Assembly (NCBI GenBank): GCA_947629705.1
Contig: CANREN010000013.1
Location: 1 to 53,655 of the forward strand
Direction: 5' to 3'
Origin: an uncultured Alistipes sp.
GTDB taxonomy: Bacteria > Bacteroidota > Bacteroidia > Bacteroidales > Rikenellaceae
DNA length: 53,655 nt
Made by a program: the position numbers and the translations under genes. Below, in pieces: positions 33,281 through 44,026 of this stretch (position 1 is its first letter; each line of letters starts with the position of its first letter). Under the pieces are notes generated by a model. The model made no database searches and was not told where the DNA came from. It was given only the letters and a program-made list of their open reading frames with translations.

Positions 33281-36100
33281 TCAGATGCCCATTTGTTTCA
33301 GAAATTGCCCCGTGTAGCTGCGAGGACAGGCCGCCACTTCGTGCGGCGTGCCGGCCACCAGCAATTCGCCGCCGGCAGCGCCTCCCTCGGGCCCGAGGTC
33401 GATCAGATGGTCGGCGACCTTGATGACATCCAAATTGTGCTCGATGACGATGACCGTGTTTCCGCGGTCGGCGAGCTTGTTCAGCACGACCAGCAAAAGA
33501 CGGATGTCCTCGAAATGCAGACCGGTCGTAGGTTCGTCGAGGATATAAAGCGTGCGGCCCGTGTCGCGTTTCGCCAATTCGGCTGCCAATTTGATGCGCT
33601 GGCTTTCGCCGCCGGAGAGGGTGGTGCACGGCTGCCCGAGGGTCAGATAACCTAACCCGACCTCCTGAATGGCCCGCAGTTTCTGGTGGATGGCCGGTAT
33701 GTTTCCGAAAAATTCGACGGCGGCATTGATCGTCATGTTCAGCACGTCGTCGATGTTTTTGCCTTTGTAGCGGACTTCCAGCGTCTCGCGGTTGTAGCGA
33801 TGGCCTCCGCAGGCCCGGCAGCGGACATAGACGTCCGGCAGGAAGTTCATTTCGATCGTCTCGACGCCTGCGCCGTGGCAGGTCTCGCAGCGTCCGCCCT
33901 TGACATTGAACGAAAAGCGGCCCGCCTTGAATCCGCGTATCTGCGCATCGGGGGTCAGTTCGAAGAGCTTGCGGATGTCGGTGAATACGCCCGAGTAGGT
34001 CGCCGGATTGCTTCGCGGCGTGCGGCCGATGGGCGATTGATCGACCACGACCAATTTGTCGATGCGTTCGATCCCTTCGATCGATTCGTAGGCTAACGGC
34101 TCTTCGAGCGAACGGTAGAGTTTCTTCGAGAGAATGGGCCGCAGGGTTTCGTCGATGAGCGTCGATTTGCCCGAGCCGCTCACCCCCGTTACGCAGATGA
34201 ATTTGCCCAACGGAAAGTCGACCGTTACGTTTTTCAGATTGTTGCCGCAGGCTCCGCGAAGGATGAGGTGTTCGCCGGTGCCTTTGCGCAGTTCGGCCGG
34301 TATCTCGATGCGGCGGCGCCCCGTGAGGTAATCCGCCGTGACGGTATCCGCACGGAGTATGTCGTCGAGCGTCCCGGACGCGACGATCTGCCCGCCCTTG
34401 CGGCCTGCCAGCGGCCCCACGTCGACGATGTAGTCGGCCGCCCGCATCATCTCCTCGTCGTGTTCGACGACGATGACCGAATTGCCCGCATCGCGCAGCT
34501 CTTCGAGACTGCGGATCAGCCGCCGGTTGTCGCGCTGGTGCAATCCGATGGAGGGTTCGTCGAGAATATAGAGCACATTGACGAGCTTCGAACCGATTTG
34601 CGTGGCGAGCCGGATGCGTTGGCTCTCGCCGCCCGAGAGCGATCGCGACGAGCGGTCCAACGAAAGGTATCCGAGTCCGACATCCATCAGGAAACGGAGC
34701 CGTTCGCGAATCTCTTTCAGTATCTCCTGCGCGATTTTCCGCTCCTTGTCGGTCATGAATTCCTCGATGTGCCGCATCCATTCGGAAAACTCCGCGATGG
34801 ACATCGCCGACACCTCGGCGATGTTTTTGCCGCCGATCCGGAACTGCAGCGCCTCTTTTTTCAGCCGCGACCCATTGCAGACCGAACATTTGCGATAGGC
34901 GAGGAATTGTTCGCGCCAGCGGCGTCCGCGCGGCGAATCGTCCTCCTCCGTGCGGTTTATGTATTCGGCTGCGCCCTCCCACGTGTGGAGCTGCACGCCG
35001 CCGACGGTGCCCATTTCGGTCATGTTGACGGTCAGCGGTTCGGCATCGCCGTAGATCACCGCATTGAGCGCCTCCTCGGAGAACGATTCGATCGGATCGT
35101 CGAGCGTGAAATCGTAGCGGCGCCCCAGCATTTCGAGCAGCAGGAAGAGCAGATTGTTGCGGTATTTTCCCAACGGTTCGACGGCTCCTTCGCGCAGCGA
35201 ACGCTTCTTGTTCGGGATGATTCGGGCGATATCGCAGATCGCCTCGACGCCCAATCCGTTGCAATGGGGGCAGGCTCCTTTGGGCGAGTTGAACGAGAAG
35301 GTGTGCGGCGCGGGGTCTTCGAAGGCTATTCCGGTCGACGGGCACATCAGATGACGGGAATAGAAACGCATCTGTTCCGTGCCGTAGTCGTAAACGGCCA
35401 TCGTGCCCTTTCCCTGCCGCAGGGCCTCCTTGAGCGAGGAGGCGATCCGTTCGCGGGAATCTTCGCCGACGGACAGACGGTCGACGATCAACTCGATCGT
35501 GTGGATTTTGTACCGGTCGAGCCGCATTCCGGGCGTAATCTCCCGAATTTCTCCATCGATACGGATATAAATGAATCCTTTGCGGGCCAGCGTTTCGAAC
35601 AGTTCGCGATAATGGCCCTTGCGCCCTTTGACGACAGGGGCCATCAGGGCGATTCGCCGGCCGGCGAATCCCTCGAGGATCAGTCCGGCGATGCGTTCGT
35701 CGGAGTAGTGCACCATCTCTTCGCCGGTGATCGGGGAGTAGGCCCGCGACGCCCGTGCGTAAAGCAGACGCAGGAAATCGTTGATCTCGGTAACGGTGCC
35801 GACCGTCGAACGGGGGTTCTTGTTGGTCGTTTTCTGTTCGATGGCGACGACGGGGCTCAATCCGGTGATTTTATCCACGTCGGGCCGCTCCATCGTGCCG
35901 ACGAACTGGCGGGCATAGGCGGAGAGCGTCTCCATGTAGCGGCGCTGCCCTTCGGCATAGATGGTGTCGAACGCCAACGACGATTTGCCCGAACCGCTCA
36001 ATCCGGTGATGACCACCAATTCGTGCCGCGGAATTTCGACGTCCACGTTCTTCAAATTGTGGACGCGCGCACCGTATATTTCGATCGAATCCTCTTTCAT
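33281..36100 (-). CDS. uvrA: Excinuclease ABC subunit A
   Basis: 939 residues from ATG 36100 ([19 protein letters not shown]), the standard UvrA opening; a longer in-frame start at 36208 has no homologous sequence. Two ABC ATPase cores have Walker [14 protein letters not shown] (33-45) and [13 protein letters not shown], and [12 protein letters not shown] / [12 protein letters not shown] signatures. The zinc elements [14 protein letters not shown] and [12 protein letters not shown]...[11 protein letters not shown] are present. In the first zinc module the leading CxxC is CPST, so only three of the four canonical cysteines remain; related Bacteroidetes proteins seem to share this. It finds DNA damage for UvrB/UvrC. 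Divergent from panC. Confidence 0.97.
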   Translation of the reverse strand: MKEDSIEIYGARVHNLKNVDVEIPRHELVVITGLSGSGKSSLAFDTIYAEGQRRYMETLSAYARQFVGTMERPDVDKITGLSPVVAIEQKTTNKNPRSTVGTVTEINDFLRLLYARASRAYSPITGEEMVHYSDERIAGLILEGFAGRRIALMAPVVKGRKGHYRELFETLARKGFIYIRIDGEIREITPGMRLDRYKIHTIELIVDRLSVGEDSRERIASSLKEALRQGKGTMAVYDYGTEQMRFYSRHLMCPSTGIAFEDPAPHTFSFNSPKGACPHCNGLGVEAICDIARIIPNKKRSLREGAVEPLGKYRNNLLFLLLEMLGRRYDFTLDDPIESFSEEALNAVIYGDAEPLTVNMTEMGTVGGVQLHTWEGAAEYINRTEEDDSPRGRRWREQFLAYRKCSVCNGSRLKKEALQFRIGGKNIAEVSAMSIAEFSEWMRHIEEFMTDKERKIAQEILKEIRERLRFLMDVGLGYLSLDRSSRSLSGGESQRIRLATQIGSKLVNVLYILDEPSIGLHQRDNRRLIRSLEELRDAGNSVIVVEHDEEMMRAADYIVDVGPLAGRKGGQIVASGTLDDILRADTVTADYLTGRRRIEIPAELRKGTGEHLILRGACGNNLKNVTVDFPLGKFICVTGVSGSGKSTLIDETLRPILSKKLYRSLEEPLAYESIEGIERIDKLVVVDQSPIGRTPRSNPATYSGVFTDIRKLFELTPDAQIRGFKAGRFSFNVKGGRCETCHGAGVETIEMNFLPDVYVRCRACGGHRYNRETLEVRYKGKNIDDVLNMTINAAVEFFGNIPAIHQKLRAIQEVGLGYLTLGQPCTTLSGGESQRIKLAAELAKRDTGRTLYILDEPTTGLHFEDIRLLLVVLNKLADRGNTVIVIEHNLDVIKVADHLIDLGPEGGAAGGELLVAGTPHEVAACPRSYTGQFLKQMGI

Positions 36101-36288
36101 GGGTGAATTGCGAACGTGCGGAGCACCGGATGATCGAGTGCCGCAGCAAAAAGCGTGTAAAGATACGACATTTTTCGCATCGTTCCGCCGTATTTTGTCC
36201 GAATCCATTGCCCATTCTTACGCGGACTCTTCTTAAAGGTTTGATAATCACCGACCGGAACGATTGGGCAACATTTCTTGATTTTTCA

Positions 36289-36320
36289 TTTCCGAATCTT
36301 AATTCTTATTTCTACCTTTG
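36289..36320 (+). promoter_or_regulatory. Promoter of panC-panD
   Basis: TTTC at 36289-36292 (one mismatch to TTTG) and TACCTTTG at 36313-36320, 20-base spacer, 30 bases before panC. Confidence 0.7.
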
Positions 36321-36349
36321 CCGGTGCAATTCGTTTCAATCGCAGCGTA

Positions 36350-37186
36350 ATGAAAGTATTGACAAGCGTCGACGCGCTTTGCAAGGAGTTGGATCGGGTC
36401 GATCCGCGGGGCGTCGGATTCGTGCCCACCATGGGAGCGCTCCATGCGGGCCACCGTTCGTTGGTCGAGCGCGCTCGCAAGGAGAATGCCACCGTCGTGG
36501 CGAGCGTTTTCGTCAACCCGACCCAGTTCAATGACAAGAACGATCTCAAACAGTATCCCCGTACCCCGGAGGCCGATGCGCGGATGCTCGAGGCGGCCGG
36601 CGCCGACCTCGTTCTGATGCCGTCCGTCGAGGAAATCTATCCCGAGGAGGACACCCGCGTCTTCGACTTCGGGCAGATCGACAAGGTGATGGAAGGCGCC
36701 ACGCGCCCGGGCCATTTCAACGGGGTCGCACAGGTCGTCAGCCGTTTGTTCGACATTGTGCGCCCTGCCCGCGCCTATTTCGGGGAGAAGGATTTCCAGC
36801 AGATCGCCGTCATCAAGGCGATGGTGCGCCAGTTGAATCTGGCGATCGACATTGTGGAGTGTCCGATCGTTCGCGATGAAGACGGACTGGCGCTTTCGTC
36901 GCGCAACACCCTGCTCGACGCTCCCCACCGCGAGGCCGCTCCGCATATCTATGCCGTGCTGCGCGCCGCCGTCGGCAAGTCGCACGAATTGGCGCCTGCC
37001 GAATTGGAAAAATGGGTCGTCGCCGAAGTGGAGCGCGACGAACGATTGAAGGTCATCTATTATCAGTCGGTCGACGCGCTGACGATGCAGAAGGTCTCCG
37101 CGTGGAGCGACGCCGAACGCATTCAGGGCTGTATTGCCGTGCAGGCCGGCGATATCCGTTTAATCGATAACATCCGTATCCGATAA
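36350..37186 (+). CDS. panC: Pantothenate synthetase
   Basis: 278 residues from ATG 36350 ([14 protein letters not shown]), just after the promoter; an in-frame ATG at 36278 would precede the promoter. Nucleotidyltransferase motifs: [15 protein letters not shown] (HxGH) near the N-terminus, [10 protein letters not shown], the [17 protein letters not shown] segment, YFGEKDFQQ and LSSRN near residue 180. Joins pantoate and beta-alanine with ATP. Its stop overlaps the panD start by one base (TAATG), and PanD supplies the beta-alanine, so the pair makes the last part of vitamin B5 synthesis. Confidence 0.97.
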   Translation: MKVLTSVDALCKELDRVDPRGVGFVPTMGALHAGHRSLVERARKENATVVASVFVNPTQFNDKNDLKQYPRTPEADARMLEAAGADLVLMPSVEEIYPEEDTRVFDFGQIDKVMEGATRPGHFNGVAQVVSRLFDIVRPARAYFGEKDFQQIAVIKAMVRQLNLAIDIVECPIVRDEDGLALSSRNTLLDAPHREAAPHIYAVLRAAVGKSHELAPAELEKWVVAEVERDERLKVIYYQSVDALTMQKVSAWSDAERIQGCIAVQAGDIRLIDNIRIR

Positions 37187-37548
37187 TGAAATTTCAGATC
37201 GAAGTCATCAAATCGAAAATCCACCGCGTAACGGTAACCGAAGCGAACCTCAATTACGTGGGCAGCATCACCATCGACGAGGCGCTGTTGGAGGCCGCCA
37301 ACATGATCGAAGGCGAGAAGGTGCAGATTATGGACATCAACAACGGCGAGCGGTTGGAGACTTATATTATAAAAGGACCCCGCAACAGCGGCTGCATCTG
37401 TCTGAACGGTGCGGCTGCACGCAAGGTGCAGGTCGGCGACGTGGTGATCATCGCGTCGTATGCCTCGATGGATTTCGCGGAGGCCAGGCAGTTCCGTCCG
37501 TGGGTGATCTTCCCTGACACGGCGACCAACCGGATCATCGGCGAATAA
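37186..37548 (+). CDS. panD: Aspartate 1-decarboxylase
   Basis: 120 residues, usual length. The self-cleavage site is Gly26-Ser27 in NYVGSITID; the serine becomes the pyruvoyl cofactor. The later part [29 protein letters not shown]... keeps the GxNGAAAR segment that forms the active site. Converts aspartate to beta-alanine for PanC. Coupled to panC by a TAATG overlap. Confidence 0.97.
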   Translation: MKFQIEVIKSKIHRVTVTEANLNYVGSITIDEALLEAANMIEGEKVQIMDINNGERLETYIIKGPRNSGCICLNGAAARKVQVGDVVIIASYASMDFAEARQFRPWVIFPDTATNRIIGE

Positions 37549-37625
37549 GTTATCTTTTTCGAAAAATAGCGCCCCTCAATCATACCTTTTGCGGAATCTC
37601 GCCGTACCAATTGATAAAAAAATTG

Positions 37626-37633
37626 TATATTTG
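37626..37633 (+). promoter_or_regulatory. -7 element before the DUF456 gene
   Basis: TATATTTG at 37626-37633, 32 bases before the ATG. No good TTTG at the expected distance. Confidence 0.5.
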
Positions 37634-37664
37634 TGGCGGTTAGGGTTCTCGAAATGGGAGGGAT

Positions 37665-38147
37665 ATGGACATCGTATGGTCGATAGCGGCTTGTTTGCTG
37701 GCGATATCGGGTATCGTCGGCGCCGTCGTACCCGTGCTGCCCGGCCCCGTGCTCGGCTATTGCGGGCTGCTTTGCATCGCTGCCGCTTCGTTTTCCGAGA
37801 CCGATGCCGCGACGCTGTGGATATGGGGCGCGATAACGTTGGCCGTTACCGTCGCCGACTACCTCCTGCCTGCATGGATGGCCAAACGCTTCGGGGGTTC
37901 TCGTGCCGGAGCCGTCGGCGCGACGATCGGGGCCGTTGCGGGTCTGTTCGTCTTTCCGCCCGTGGGGATTCTGTTGGGGCCTTTCGTCGGAGCCGTCGTG
38001 GGCGAACTGCTCCACAACGGCGAGGATACGGCACATGCCGTTCATGTCGGCATCGGCTCGTTTCTCTCGTTCGTTGTCGGTACGGGGTTGAAGGCGGTCG
38101 TGTCGGTCGCACTGGCGGTTCTGATCGTTCTGCAATTTTTTACATGA
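37665..38147 (+). CDS. DUF456 membrane protein
   Basis: 160 residues, almost entirely hydrophobic with about five membrane segments and many small residues. The VVPVLPGPVLGYCGLL opening and GGSRAGAVGATIGAVAGL-type glycine repeats, followed by GILLGPFVGAVVGELL, are characteristic of DUF456. Inner-membrane location is clear; the molecular function of the family is unknown. It has its own -7 element and is followed after 49 bases by the M16 peptidase gene on the same strand. Confidence 0.88.
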   Translation: MDIVWSIAACLLAISGIVGAVVPVLPGPVLGYCGLLCIAAASFSETDAATLWIWGAITLAVTVADYLLPAWMAKRFGGSRAGAVGATIGAVAGLFVFPPVGILLGPFVGAVVGELLHNGEDTAHAVHVGIGSFLSFVVGTGLKAVVSVALAVLIVLQFFT

Positions 38148-38196
38148 TAAATAGGGTAACTGTATAGGACTTTGCACCGAATCACAATCCATAAAT

Positions 38197-41091
38197 ATGA
38201 AGAAACTTTGGTTTTTGGCGGTAATCGTCGCAGCGATGCTTACCGCATGTTGCAGCAGGTACAAGTACGAGAGCGTGCCCGATGACCCGCTGAAGACCCG
38301 TATCTACACGTTGGACAACGGGTTGAAGGTCTACATGAGCGTCAGCAAGGAGAAGCCGCGCATCCAGACCTACATTGCCGTGAAGGTCGGAGGCAAGAAC
38401 GATCCGCACGAGACCACCGGTCTGGCCCACTATTTCGAGCACTTGATGTTCAAGGGCACCGAGCAGTTCGGTACGTCGGACTACGCAGCCGAAAAGCCGT
38501 TGCTGGATGAAATCGAGCAGCTGTTCGAGACCTACCGTCAGACCGCCGATGAAGCCGAGCGGGCAGCCATCTACCACCGCATCGACTCCATCAGCTACGA
38601 GGCTTCGAAGATCGCCATTCCGAACGAATACGACAAGCTGATGGCCGCCATCGGTGCCGAGGGAACCAACGCCTACACGTCGCAGGACATGACGGTCTAC
38701 GTCGAGGACATTCCCTCGAACCAGATCGACAACTGGGCCCGCATCCAGGCCGACCGCTTCCAGCATCCGGTCATCCGCGGCTTCCACACCGAGTTGGAGA
38801 CCATCTACGAGGAGAAGAACATGTCCCTCACCCGCGACAGCCGCAAGGTCTGGGAGGCGCTCGACGCTGCGCTGTTCCCGCACCACCCCTACGGCACGCA
38901 GACCGTGTTGGGTACGCAGGAGCACCTGAAAAACCCCTCGATCACCAACGTCAGGAACTACCACAAGACCTACTACGTGCCCAATAACATGGCCGTCTGC
39001 GTGGCGGGCGATTTCGACCCCGACGAGATGATCGCCACCATCGACAAGTATTTCGGTGCGATGGAGCCCAACCCGAACCTCCCGAAATTGGCGTTCGAAC
39101 CCGAACAGCCCATCACGACGCCGGTCGTCAGGGAGGTTTACGGCCTTGAAGCCGCCAACGTCATGCTGGGTTGGCGTCTGCCCGCTGCGGTCGATCCGTC
39201 AAATGACGTCGCTCAATTGGCCGGCCAGTTGATTTACAACGGTCAGGCCGGTTTGATCGACATCGACCTGCAACAGCAGCAGAAGGTGCTGAATGCTTAC
39301 GGTTACGCTTCGATGCAGCCCGATTACGGCACGTTCATTGTGGCCGGCAGCCCGAAGCAGGGCCAGTCGCTCGAAGAGGTGCGCGACCTGTTGCTCGGCG
39401 AGGTGGCCAAACTGCGCAGCGGCGACTTCGACGAGACGCAGCTCGAAGCCATCGTCAACAACTTCAAGATGCACGAGATGCAGGCGATGGAGAGCGATCC
39501 CGCCGACCTCTACGTCCAGTCGTTCATCTACGGCATGGATTGGGCCGACGAGGTGCACTCGATCGACCGCCTGTCGAAGATCACCAAGCAGAATGTCGTC
39601 GACTGGGCCAACGAATACCTCGGCTCCGAGAGCTACGCCGTCATCTACAAACGCGAGGGCGAAGACAAGACCGTGCAGAAAATTTCCGCACCGAAGATTA
39701 CGCCCATCGTAACCAACCGCGACCGGGAGAGCGCCTTCCTCGCCGGAATCAAGGCTGCCGAGGTGAAACCCATCGAGCCCGTTTTCGTCGATTACGACAA
39801 GGATATGGCGAAATTCGCTGTGAAACAGGGCGTCGACGTGCTCTACAAGCAGAACGAGACCAACGATCTGTTCTACCTCGCCTACGTCTTCAACACCGGT
39901 TCGGAAGATGATCCGGAACTCCGCTCGGCTTTCGATTATATCAGCTACCTCGGTACGGAGACCCAGACCGCCGAGGAGATCGCCAAGGAGATGTATCGCC
40001 TTGCCTGCTCGTTCTCGTTCGGTGCGGGCACCAACCAGAGCTCGATCGTGATCACGGGCTTGAGCGAGAACATGGATCAGGCGATGGAGATCGTCGAGTC
40101 GTTGATTGCCAACGCCGTGCCCGACGAGACCATCCTCATGAACCTCAAAGCCGATGCGTTGAAGAGCCGTTCCGATGCGAAACTGAATCAGGCCCGTTGC
40201 TTCAATGCCTTGCGGCGGTATCTGTTCCTGGGCGGCGACTTCATCAGGAGGACGACGCTGACCGATGCCCGGTTGGCCGCCCTGACCTCCGACGAGCTGC
40301 TCTCCAAGGTGAAGGCCCTGACCGGCAAGGCGCACGAAGTGCTCTACTACGGCCCCAAGAGCGAAACGGAGTTGAAAGAGAGCCTGGCTGCCCATCATAA
40401 GAGCGCTGAAACGCTGGAGCCGTTGGAGAAGAGGTTCCCCAAGTTCCAGCATACCGACCGGAGTGCGGTGGTACTGGCCCAGTACGACGCCAAACAGCTC
40501 TACTACATCCAGTATTCCGATCGCGGCGAGCCGTTCGACGAGACGAATACGCCGGGCCTTACGCTCTACAACGAGTATTTCGGCGGCGGCATGAATTCGG
40601 TCGTGTTCCAGGAGATGCGCGAGGCGCGCGGACTGGCCTATTCGGCTCGGGCCACGATGGAGGAACCGGCGTATGCGAAGGATGAGTACAGTTTCTCCGC
40701 TTTCATCGCGACGCAGAACGACAAGATGCGGCAGGCGATCGAGGCTTTCGACGAGATCATCAACAACATGCCCGAATCCGAAGCGGCGTTCACCATCGCC
40801 AAGGAGGGCATTCTGGCCCGTCTGCGCACGCAGCGAACGACCAAATCCGATGTGCTGTGGAGCTATATCGACCTGCGCGACATGGGGCTGACCGAAGACC
40901 GCAACAAACTGTTGTTCGAGACGATTCAGAACATGACGCTGGCCGACGTGAAGGCATTTCAGGAGAAGTGGGTGAAGGATCGCACCTACGTTTACGGTAT
41001 CTTGGGCGATATCAAAGACCTCGATACGGACTACCTCAAAACGCTCGGTCCCGTGAAGACCGTTTCGTCCGAGGAGCTGTTCGGCTATTAG
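38197..41091 (+). CDS. M16-family zinc metallopeptidase (insulinase/pitrilysin-like) lipoprotein
   Basis: 964 residues. Signal MKKLWFLAVIVAAMLTACC with lipidated Cys at 18 or 19. The inverted zinc motif HYFEH occupies residues 78-82 (His78, Glu81 catalytic base, His82), with a third ligand probably Glu199 in FHTELETIYEEKNM. Four M16 domains of about 230 residues are implied by the length; the second half lacks the zinc motif, as is normal, but keeps the RGLAYSARA segment near residue 815. It should degrade peptides at the outer membrane or in the periplasm. A strong terminator follows. Confidence 0.94.
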   Translation: MKKLWFLAVIVAAMLTACCSRYKYESVPDDPLKTRIYTLDNGLKVYMSVSKEKPRIQTYIAVKVGGKNDPHETTGLAHYFEHLMFKGTEQFGTSDYAAEKPLLDEIEQLFETYRQTADEAERAAIYHRIDSISYEASKIAIPNEYDKLMAAIGAEGTNAYTSQDMTVYVEDIPSNQIDNWARIQADRFQHPVIRGFHTELETIYEEKNMSLTRDSRKVWEALDAALFPHHPYGTQTVLGTQEHLKNPSITNVRNYHKTYYVPNNMAVCVAGDFDPDEMIATIDKYFGAMEPNPNLPKLAFEPEQPITTPVVREVYGLEAANVMLGWRLPAAVDPSNDVAQLAGQLIYNGQAGLIDIDLQQQQKVLNAYGYASMQPDYGTFIVAGSPKQGQSLEEVRDLLLGEVAKLRSGDFDETQLEAIVNNFKMHEMQAMESDPADLYVQSFIYGMDWADEVHSIDRLSKITKQNVVDWANEYLGSESYAVIYKREGEDKTVQKISAPKITPIVTNRDRESAFLAGIKAAEVKPIEPVFVDYDKDMAKFAVKQGVDVLYKQNETNDLFYLAYVFNTGSEDDPELRSAFDYISYLGTETQTAEEIAKEMYRLACSFSFGAGTNQSSIVITGLSENMDQAMEIVESLIANAVPDETILMNLKADALKSRSDAKLNQARCFNALRRYLFLGGDFIRRTTLTDARLAALTSDELLSKVKALTGKAHEVLYYGPKSETELKESLAAHHKSAETLEPLEKRFPKFQHTDRSAVVLAQYDAKQLYYIQYSDRGEPFDETNTPGLTLYNEYFGGGMNSVVFQEMREARGLAYSARATMEEPAYAKDEYSFSAFIATQNDKMRQAIEAFDEIINNMPESEAAFTIAKEGILARLRTQRTTKSDVLWSYIDLRDMGLTEDRNKLLFETIQNMTLADVKAFQEKWVKDRTYVYGILGDIKDLDTDYLKTLGPVKTVSSEELFGY

Positions 41092-41110
41092 TCCCGCCGT
41101 TTCATCCGAC

Positions 41111-41158
41111 AGAAGAGGGGCCGTCTGCGTACAGCAGACGGCCCCTCTTCTGCTTTTT
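41111..41158 (+). terminator. Intrinsic terminator of the M16 gene
   Basis: Perfect 18-bp stem (41111-41128 with 41134-41151), loop GTACA, then GC and five T. Located 20 bases after the stop. Confidence 0.9.
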
Positions 41159-41191
41159 AGTTCTCTTTTGCCGATGGGCGCGGCCGAACCT

Positions 41192-42577
41192 TTATCGCTG
41201 AAAAGTGCACTCTAACGTCTCCGGCAGCGGGGTGGAGGTGTCGCGGCGCCAGACCATCGCAAGGTCTTGCTCCGGCGTGCCCGTCCCGAAATCGAATCCG
41301 TCCGGAGCGCGGAACGTTGCCGGAACCGCGCCTGCGAAGCCGAATCGCTCGTAAAAACCGCGCAGCCACGCCTCGTCCGGCGAGGGGATCAGGATGGCGG
41401 CATCGTCGCTCTGTTCGTCGATGCGGCGCATCGCCTCGCGCATCAGCTGCGCCGCCAATCCGCGCCGCCGATAGGCCGGAGCGGTCGCCACGCCGTAGAT
41501 ATAGGTCGTGCGGCCCAGCTCGCTGCGGAACGGAAGCAGGTGGAGCATGGCCGCCGTCCGGCCGTCGCAGGCGGCGGTGAGCATCCGATGACGGGCGTAA
41601 TAGCGGATCAGGAACGAATCGACGGACGCTTCATCGTCATCGAATGCCTGCATCCAGAGCGTTTTGCAGGCGATTTCGTCCGGATGCAGATGAATGGCCG
41701 AATACTTGTGCGCGATCTCGATCGGATGATAGGAGCGTTTCGCCCGCCGAAGCCCCTCCAATCCGAGGTCTTCCTCGCGGTTGATGAGCGTGAACCGTTC
41801 CGGCAGATGCCGGGCGAAAAGCTGGTTGATGACCGCGAAAGCGCCGTCGTAGGCCGTATCGGCCTTTTCGATATGGATATCGAACGTATGGTCGTTGACC
41901 GCCGAACCGTAGGTGAACGCCACCAACTTTTCGCCGACGCAGATACACCCGCCGCGCAGCCCGAGCTCCTCGTAGCGGGCGAATCCGCGCCGCATGGCTA
42001 ATTGTTCGGCGCAGAGTTCGGAGGTATGTCCTTCGTGTGCATGACGCCATGCGCGTTCGAGCCGCATACATTCGTCGAACCGGTCGGGCGTCAGCTCCTC
42101 GTAGCGGTAATCGGGGTATGCGGCCGTAAAACGGTTGATATGGTTGCGCTTGGGCTGGTAGCGGCGGCCTGCCAGACGGCGCAGGTCGTCCGCCGCGTAG
42201 AGATAGTCCTCCTGCGCCGGGTCGGATTCGAAAGCGAACCGGCCCGCGTGCATGTCGCGGATCAGCTCGCGGCCGCGGTCGGTCAGTCCGAGGATGCGCA
42301 GACGCTGCCCGTGCGCATGGGCGTCTTCGCGCAGCGCCGGAATGAGCGGAGCGAAATCGCCCTCGCCGACGGGCTGCATGTAGCCGATCTTTTCTCCGCC
42401 GTCGATCTGGAAGCGGATGACCAAAAATCCGCCGACCTCGGCCCATGCGCTGCGGAACACGTGCAGCCAGCAGAACATGTTGGCGAATGCGAGGTTGCAG
42501 TCGGTCGTCTCCGCGTGCATCGTATAGCGCTCGATGACCGCTTTGTCGTGCAGCGTGACGGGTCGGAATCGGATCAT
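41192..42577 (-). CDS. DUF2156 and GNAT acetyltransferase fusion
   Basis: 461 residues in two parts. Residues ~1-290 fit DUF2156 (NLAFANMFCWLHVF, KRNHINRF, LREYAACG-like helices, the GLEGLRRAKRSYHP ending), the fold also seen in the C-terminal part of aminoacyl-phosphatidylglycerol transferases, itself a double GNAT fold. Residues ~300-461 form a classic GNAT domain with acetyl-CoA loop VATAPAYRRRGLAAQLM and FYERFGFAGAV. No membrane segment, so cytoplasmic. Acceptor unknown. It starts 12 bases after the nadC stop and is probably co-transcribed. Similar two-part proteins are common in Bacteroidetes. Confidence 0.85.
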   Translation of the reverse strand: MIRFRPVTLHDKAVIERYTMHAETTDCNLAFANMFCWLHVFRSAWAEVGGFLVIRFQIDGGEKIGYMQPVGEGDFAPLIPALREDAHAHGQRLRILGLTDRGRELIRDMHAGRFAFESDPAQEDYLYAADDLRRLAGRRYQPKRNHINRFTAAYPDYRYEELTPDRFDECMRLERAWRHAHEGHTSELCAEQLAMRRGFARYEELGLRGGCICVGEKLVAFTYGSAVNDHTFDIHIEKADTAYDGAFAVINQLFARHLPERFTLINREEDLGLEGLRRAKRSYHPIEIAHKYSAIHLHPDEIACKTLWMQAFDDDEASVDSFLIRYYARHRMLTAACDGRTAAMLHLLPFRSELGRTTYIYGVATAPAYRRRGLAAQLMREAMRRIDEQSDDAAILIPSPDEAWLRGFYERFGFAGAVPATFRAPDGFDFGTGTPEQDLAMVWRRDTSTPLPETLECTFQR

Positions 42578-42589
42578 GGTTTTCGTGCG

Positions 42590-43444
42590 TTATTCGCAGG
42601 CTTTCAGCGACAGGTCGAGCGACTTGATCTGATGGGTCAGCGCGCCGACCGAAATGAAATCCACGCCGCAGGCCGCATATTCGCGCAGGGTCTCCAGCGT
42701 AATGCCGCCGCTCGATTCCGTTTCGCACCGTCCGGCGACCTTCGCCACGGCCTGCCGCGTCATCTCGGGCGTGAAGTTGTCGAACATGATGCGGTCGACG
42801 CCGCCCGCGGCGAACACTTCGTCGATATTCTCCAATGTGCGGACTTCGCACTCGATAGGGAGCTGCTTCCCCTTGGCGCGCAGGTATTCGCGGGCTCCGG
42901 CGATAGCCTGACGGATGCCGCCGGCGAAATCGATGTGGTTGTCCTTCAACAGAATCATGTCGAAAAGTCCCATGCGGTGGTTCTCGCCGCCGCCGATCTT
43001 CACCGCCATTTTGTCCAATACGCGCATCCCGGGTGTGGTTTTGCGGGTGTCGAGCACCCGCGTGTGCAGCCCTTCGAGCTGCTGTACATAGACGGCCGTG
43101 CGGGTCGCAACGCCGCTCATGCGCTGCATGATATTCAGTACGATGCGTTCGGCCTGCAACAGCGATCGCAGACGTCCGGAGACGTAGAAAGCCACGTCGC
43201 CGGGCCGGATGCGGTCGCCGTCGTGCAACATCTGTTCGAATTGCATGTCGGGATCGAGCCGGTCGAACACCATGCGGGCGATTTCCATGCCGGCCAGGAC
43301 GCCTTCCTGCTTGCACAGCAGGCGCATGCGTCCCCGTTCTTCGGCCGGTATGCAGCAGAGCGACGTGTGGTCGCCGTCGCCGATGTCCTCTTTGATGCAG
43401 AGTTCGATCAGTTCGTCGACAAAGGGTTTGTATTCGGGTTTCAT
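42590..43444 (-). CDS. nadC: Quinolinate phosphoribosyltransferase
   Basis: 284 residues. Conserved segments in order: EDIGDGDHTS at the N-terminus, ERIVLNIMQRMSGVAT, DTRKTTPGMR, KIGGGENHRMGLFDMILLKDNH with PRPP-binding residues, EVRTLE, and ESSGGIT near the end. Converts quinolinate and PRPP to nicotinate mononucleotide in de novo NAD synthesis. nadA and nadB are not in the window. It is flanked on the same strand by a small lipoprotein gene (36 bases upstream) and the GNAT fusion gene (12 bases downstream). Confidence 0.97.
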   Translation of the reverse strand: MKPEYKPFVDELIELCIKEDIGDGDHTSLCCIPAEERGRMRLLCKQEGVLAGMEIARMVFDRLDPDMQFEQMLHDGDRIRPGDVAFYVSGRLRSLLQAERIVLNIMQRMSGVATRTAVYVQQLEGLHTRVLDTRKTTPGMRVLDKMAVKIGGGENHRMGLFDMILLKDNHIDFAGGIRQAIAGAREYLRAKGKQLPIECEVRTLENIDEVFAAGGVDRIMFDNFTPEMTRQAVAKVAGRCETESSGGITLETLREYAACGVDFISVGALTHQIKSLDLSLKACE

Positions 43445-43480
43445 AGTCTGTTCGATTTCGGATGCGAGGGCGGGGCCCGT

Positions 43481-44014
43481 TTAGTCGAGCTTTTGTCCTT
43501 CGAATTTTACGCGATAGGCGTCCATGCAGGTGAACTCGAGGGTACATCGGGTGTTGTTTATGGCGCCGTTGAGGCCGGTGATCGGGCGATTTTCCTGATC
43601 ACTCCAGCCGGCTCCTGCGATATAGGCCTGCGGAACGACGGGCCCTGCGGTTGCGAAGGTCAGATTGGGACCTGCTCCCGGCGTGTAAGTGAGGGTGTTT
43701 ATCCGCATGTCGAGTTGTACCGGCATGGCTGCGGCGAAACGCATCTGGCGCATATAGACGGTCAGCGTGGTCGCCGGAGCGAGCAGGGTCGGGAACCCGT
43801 CGCCGACAATGTCGAAACGGGCGATTTCGTTGACGAAGGTCGTTCCGTCGGGATCGGTTACCGTCATGGTGCCGCGGAACTCCATCGGATCGTCATCCAC
43901 GATCTTTCCGTCGACGATTTCGTCGTTGTCGTCGTCGAATTCGGGGCCGTTGTCGTTGTCGCCGCAGGCGACGCAGGTCGCCAGCATCAATGCGAAAAGA
44001 AGGAATTTTTTCAT
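43481..44014 (-). CDS. Small lipoprotein with calycin-like beta-barrel
   Basis: 177 residues. Signal MKKFLLFALMLATCVACGD with lipobox VAC; an Asp/Glu-rich linker (DDDNDEIVDGKIVDDD) follows, common in Bacteroidetes surface lipoproteins. From about residue 47 the sequence is beta-strand rich (FRGTMTVTDPDGTTFVNE, TLTVYMRQMRFAAAMPVQLDMRINTL, CTLEFTCMDAYRVKFEGQKLD), resembling the calycin-like lipoprotein domain seen in Bacteroides. I would not assign a ligand. It is followed by nadC. Upstream there is a duplicated 19-bp element and, farther away, a TATATTTG box. Confidence 0.75.
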   Translation of the reverse strand: MKKFLLFALMLATCVACGDNDNGPEFDDDNDEIVDGKIVDDDPMEFRGTMTVTDPDGTTFVNEIARFDIVGDGFPTLLAPATTLTVYMRQMRFAAAMPVQLDMRINTLTYTPGAGPNLTFATAGPVVPQAYIAGAGWSDQENRPITGLNGAINNTRCTLEFTCMDAYRVKFEGQKLD

Positions 44015-44026
44015 CGTAGTACTTTA

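Noticed and set aside
33144..35345. 733-codon minus-strand frame in the uvrA region
   Set aside because: Out-of-frame reading of uvrA; Arg-rich and lacking motifs.
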